6,716 nucleotides of DNA from an uncultured Dysosmobacter sp. (GTDB lineage: Bacteria > Bacillota > Clostridia > Oscillospirales > Oscillospiraceae), in contig CAKTHE010000039.1 in assembly GCA_934563745.1 (NCBI GenBank), positions 1-6,716 on the forward strand, in the 5' to 3' direction. Positions 5,178 to 6,716 of this stretch are shown here, piece after piece (position 1 is the stretch's first letter; every line of letters starts with the position of its first letter). The translations under genes were made by a program, and so were the position numbers. Under the pieces are notes generated by a model that worked only from the letters and a program-made list of their open reading frames with translations, searched no databases and had not been told where the DNA came from.

Positions 5178-6566
5178 TCAGTCCGAAACGGAAGGGACAT
5201 GCGTTTCCCGGAAGCGCCGGGCCGGATGACAGGCCAGCAGTGCCAGGAAGATCAGGACCGCCGTAACAGACAGACTCACCGGATACACCAGCATAATCGT
5301 CCGGAAGGTCCGGTGGGCCGGGAAGACCCAACGGATCCAGGCAAGACGGATCCCGCACACGCCCAGCATCGTCAAAACCGCAGGAGCCAGCGAGATCCCA
5401 AAGCCCCGCAAATAACCGGACATAACTTCATAGAGCATGCTGAATACATAGGCGCTGAAGATCGTCACCAGGCGGGTATAGCCGATGGCAATGACCTCCG
5501 GGTCGTTGTTGAAGATCGCCAGCAGATACCGGCCGGAGACCAGCACCAGCAAAATCGCAAGGCCCGAGGCGATCGTATCCTCCACCAAGGTCAGATACAG
5601 GGTCTTTTTGCAGCGCTGGATCTTCCCGGCGCCGTAATTCTGCCCCACAAAGGTCGTGCAGGCCTGACTGAACGAGTTCAGCACATCGTAGGCAAAAATC
5701 TCAATGTTAAATGCCGCGCTGGACGCCGCCATGACCACCTTGCCCAGACTGTTGATTGCAGACTGGATCACAATATTGGACACGGAAAACACCGCGCTCT
5801 GGATCCCGGCCGGCAGGCCAATCTTCAGGATCTGCCCCAGCGTCCGCCAGTGGATCCGCAGCTTCCGAAGTTCCACATGAATGCTCTGGTCCGTGCCCAT
5901 CAGCCGCCGCAGCAGCACCAGCGAGCTGACCGCGTTGGAGGTCACCGTTGCGATCGCCACACCGTTGACCGTCATCTTCAGCGCAATCACAAAGAACAGA
6001 TTCAAAAGCACATTCAGAATGCCGGAAAGCAGCAGCGCCATCAGTGGGACCTTGGTATCGCCGATGCTGCGGAAAATGGCCGCCTCAAAGTTATAAAGCA
6101 GGATCACCGGCATTCCCAGCAGATAGATCCGCAAATAGAGCAAAGCCGACGGCAGCACATCGTCCGGAATATTCAGCACCCCCAGAAGCGGGCCGGCCGC
6201 CAGTTCCCCCAGCACCGCCACCACAATTCCGCCCAGCACTGCCACCACAATGGACGTGTGGACCGCCCGGTGCACCGCTTCCCGGTCCTCCCGGCCGATG
6301 GCGTTGGCGATCACAACGTTGGCGCCCAGTGCGATTCCGATAAATAAATTGACGATCAATCCGATGATCGGGCTGTTGGAGCCTACCGCCGCCACGGCAA
6401 CGGTCTTGCCCGTTCCGGTAAAATTCCCAACCACCGCCACGTCGGAGGCATTGAACAGCTGCTCCAAAATCGCAGTGGCCGCCACCGGCAGTGCAAACCG
6501 GGGCAGCTTATTCCAGATCGGGCCGTTGATCATGTCGATTTGCCGCTTTTCCTTTTGTGCGTTCAT
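5178..6566 (-). CDS. MATE-family efflux transporter
   Basis: MATE proteins are inner-membrane antiporters that expel cationic drugs, dyes or metabolites in exchange for Na+ or H+. The 462-residue protein fits the usual 440-470 and has the 12-helix pattern in two halves. Recognisable family segments are MINGPIWNKLPRFALPVAAT (12-31), LFNASDVAVVGNF (37-49), the loop FRSIGDTKVPL (165-175), the start of the second half KIGLPAGIQS (248-257), FVGQNYGAGK (306-315) and MSGYLRGFG (382-390). The charged C-terminus (HPARRFRETHVPSVSD) is probably cytoplasmic. I chose the ATG at 6566, with a GAGG ribosome binding site 7 bases upstream. The gene converges on the tRNA-modification operon and shares its terminator, so there is no sign of a common function. 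Substrate and coupling ion cannot be told from sequence. It resembles the DinF/MepA-like MATE proteins common in Clostridia. Confidence 0.94.
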   Translation of the reverse strand: MNAQKEKRQIDMINGPIWNKLPRFALPVAATAILEQLFNASDVAVVGNFTGTGKTVAVAAVGSNSPIIGLIVNLFIGIALGANVVIANAIGREDREAVHRAVHTSIVVAVLGGIVVAVLGELAAGPLLGVLNIPDDVLPSALLYLRIYLLGMPVILLYNFEAAIFRSIGDTKVPLMALLLSGILNVLLNLFFVIALKMTVNGVAIATVTSNAVSSLVLLRRLMGTDQSIHVELRKLRIHWRTLGQILKIGLPAGIQSAVFSVSNIVIQSAINSLGKVVMAASSAAFNIEIFAYDVLNSFSQACTTFVGQNYGAGKIQRCKKTLYLTLVEDTIASGLAILLVLVSGRYLLAIFNNDPEVIAIGYTRLVTIFSAYVFSMLYEVMSGYLRGFGISLAPAVLTMLGVCGIRLAWIRWVFPAHRTFRTIMLVYPVSLSVTAVLIFLALLACHPARRFRETHVPSVSD

Positions 6567-6716
6567 ACAGGGTCCTCATTTCAATGTTTCCGCACGGTCT
6601 CCGCCGCGCGCATCGTTCTTTTCCACGTATAAGTAATAAAGCAACCCCGCCGTAAAATCAATGACCTGCCGCACGCTTTGTCTGATCAATCAAATTTCCA
6701 AGTCGAAACCCGTATT
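6567..6716 (-). other. Upstream region of the MATE gene, no confident gene
   Basis: This stretch holds the MATE ribosome binding site and presumably its promoter. The best promoter-like match I find on the minus strand is TTGATT, 17 bases, TATTAC (near 6658-6630), which is weak. A 37-codon frame without any ATG (6689-6576, TTG start) ends 9 bases before the MATE start. Two further minus-strand frames run in from the right edge and stop, at about 6687 and 6659; either could be the end of an upstream gene. None can be supported as a real gene. Confidence 0.3.

Noticed and set aside
5028..6347. 439-codon plus-strand open frame opposite the MATE gene
   Set aside because: It starts inside the 9-base repeat, runs through the terminator hairpin and is antisense to a complete MATE gene; composition is rich in Gln, His and Arg.
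6690..6716. GGGTTTCGACT on the minus strand at the right edge, resembling a tRNA T-loop or tmRNA start
   Set aside because: No complementary stem follows and the MATE gene begins within 150 bases, leaving no room for a tmRNA; a tRNA 3' end is not visible either.

Overview
The window is GC-rich bacterial DNA. Tight gene spacing, AGGAG-type ribosome binding sites, an Rrf2-sufC-sufB gene order and the style of the TcdA, cysteine desulfurase and MATE proteins point to a Gram-positive anaerobe of the class Clostridia. That placement is an inference from protein style; there is no rRNA or other phylogenetic marker here.

Left third (1-2015, all on the minus strand): the start of a SUF iron-sulfur cluster assembly operon. 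An Rrf2-family regulator with three clustered cysteines is read first from a perfect-consensus promoter (TTGACA, 17 bases, TATAAT). It is followed by sufC (ABC ATPase, 4-base overlap) and sufB (cluster scaffold), which runs off the left edge. A perfect 9-base inverted repeat flanks the promoter and is a candidate operator.

Middle (2082-5161, plus strand): a divergently transcribed set of three genes, tcdA (ThiF/E1-like tRNA threonylcarbamoyladenosine dehydratase), a NifS-like PLP cysteine desulfurase sharing one base with tcdA, and a TtcA-family PP-loop tRNA thiolation enzyme. They look like one transcription unit for tRNA modification and sulfur transfer, with its own sulfur donor, back to back with the Fe-S machinery on which TtcA-type enzymes depend. 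The TtcA-like protein ends in an unusual (Cys-Ser-Gln)4 tail encoded by a perfect 9-base tandem repeat. A 19-base-arm hairpin, T-rich on both sides, ends this operon.

Right third (5178-6716, minus strand): a complete MATE-family multidrug/cation antiporter, convergent with the tRNA-modification operon and sharing its bidirectional terminator. The 150 bases upstream of it hold no confidently identified gene.

I see no mobile element, CRISPR array, tRNA or rRNA. The families are known. The less ordinary points are the Cys-rich repeat tail, the divergent Fe-S/tRNA-sulfur arrangement, and the inverted repeat around the suf promoter.
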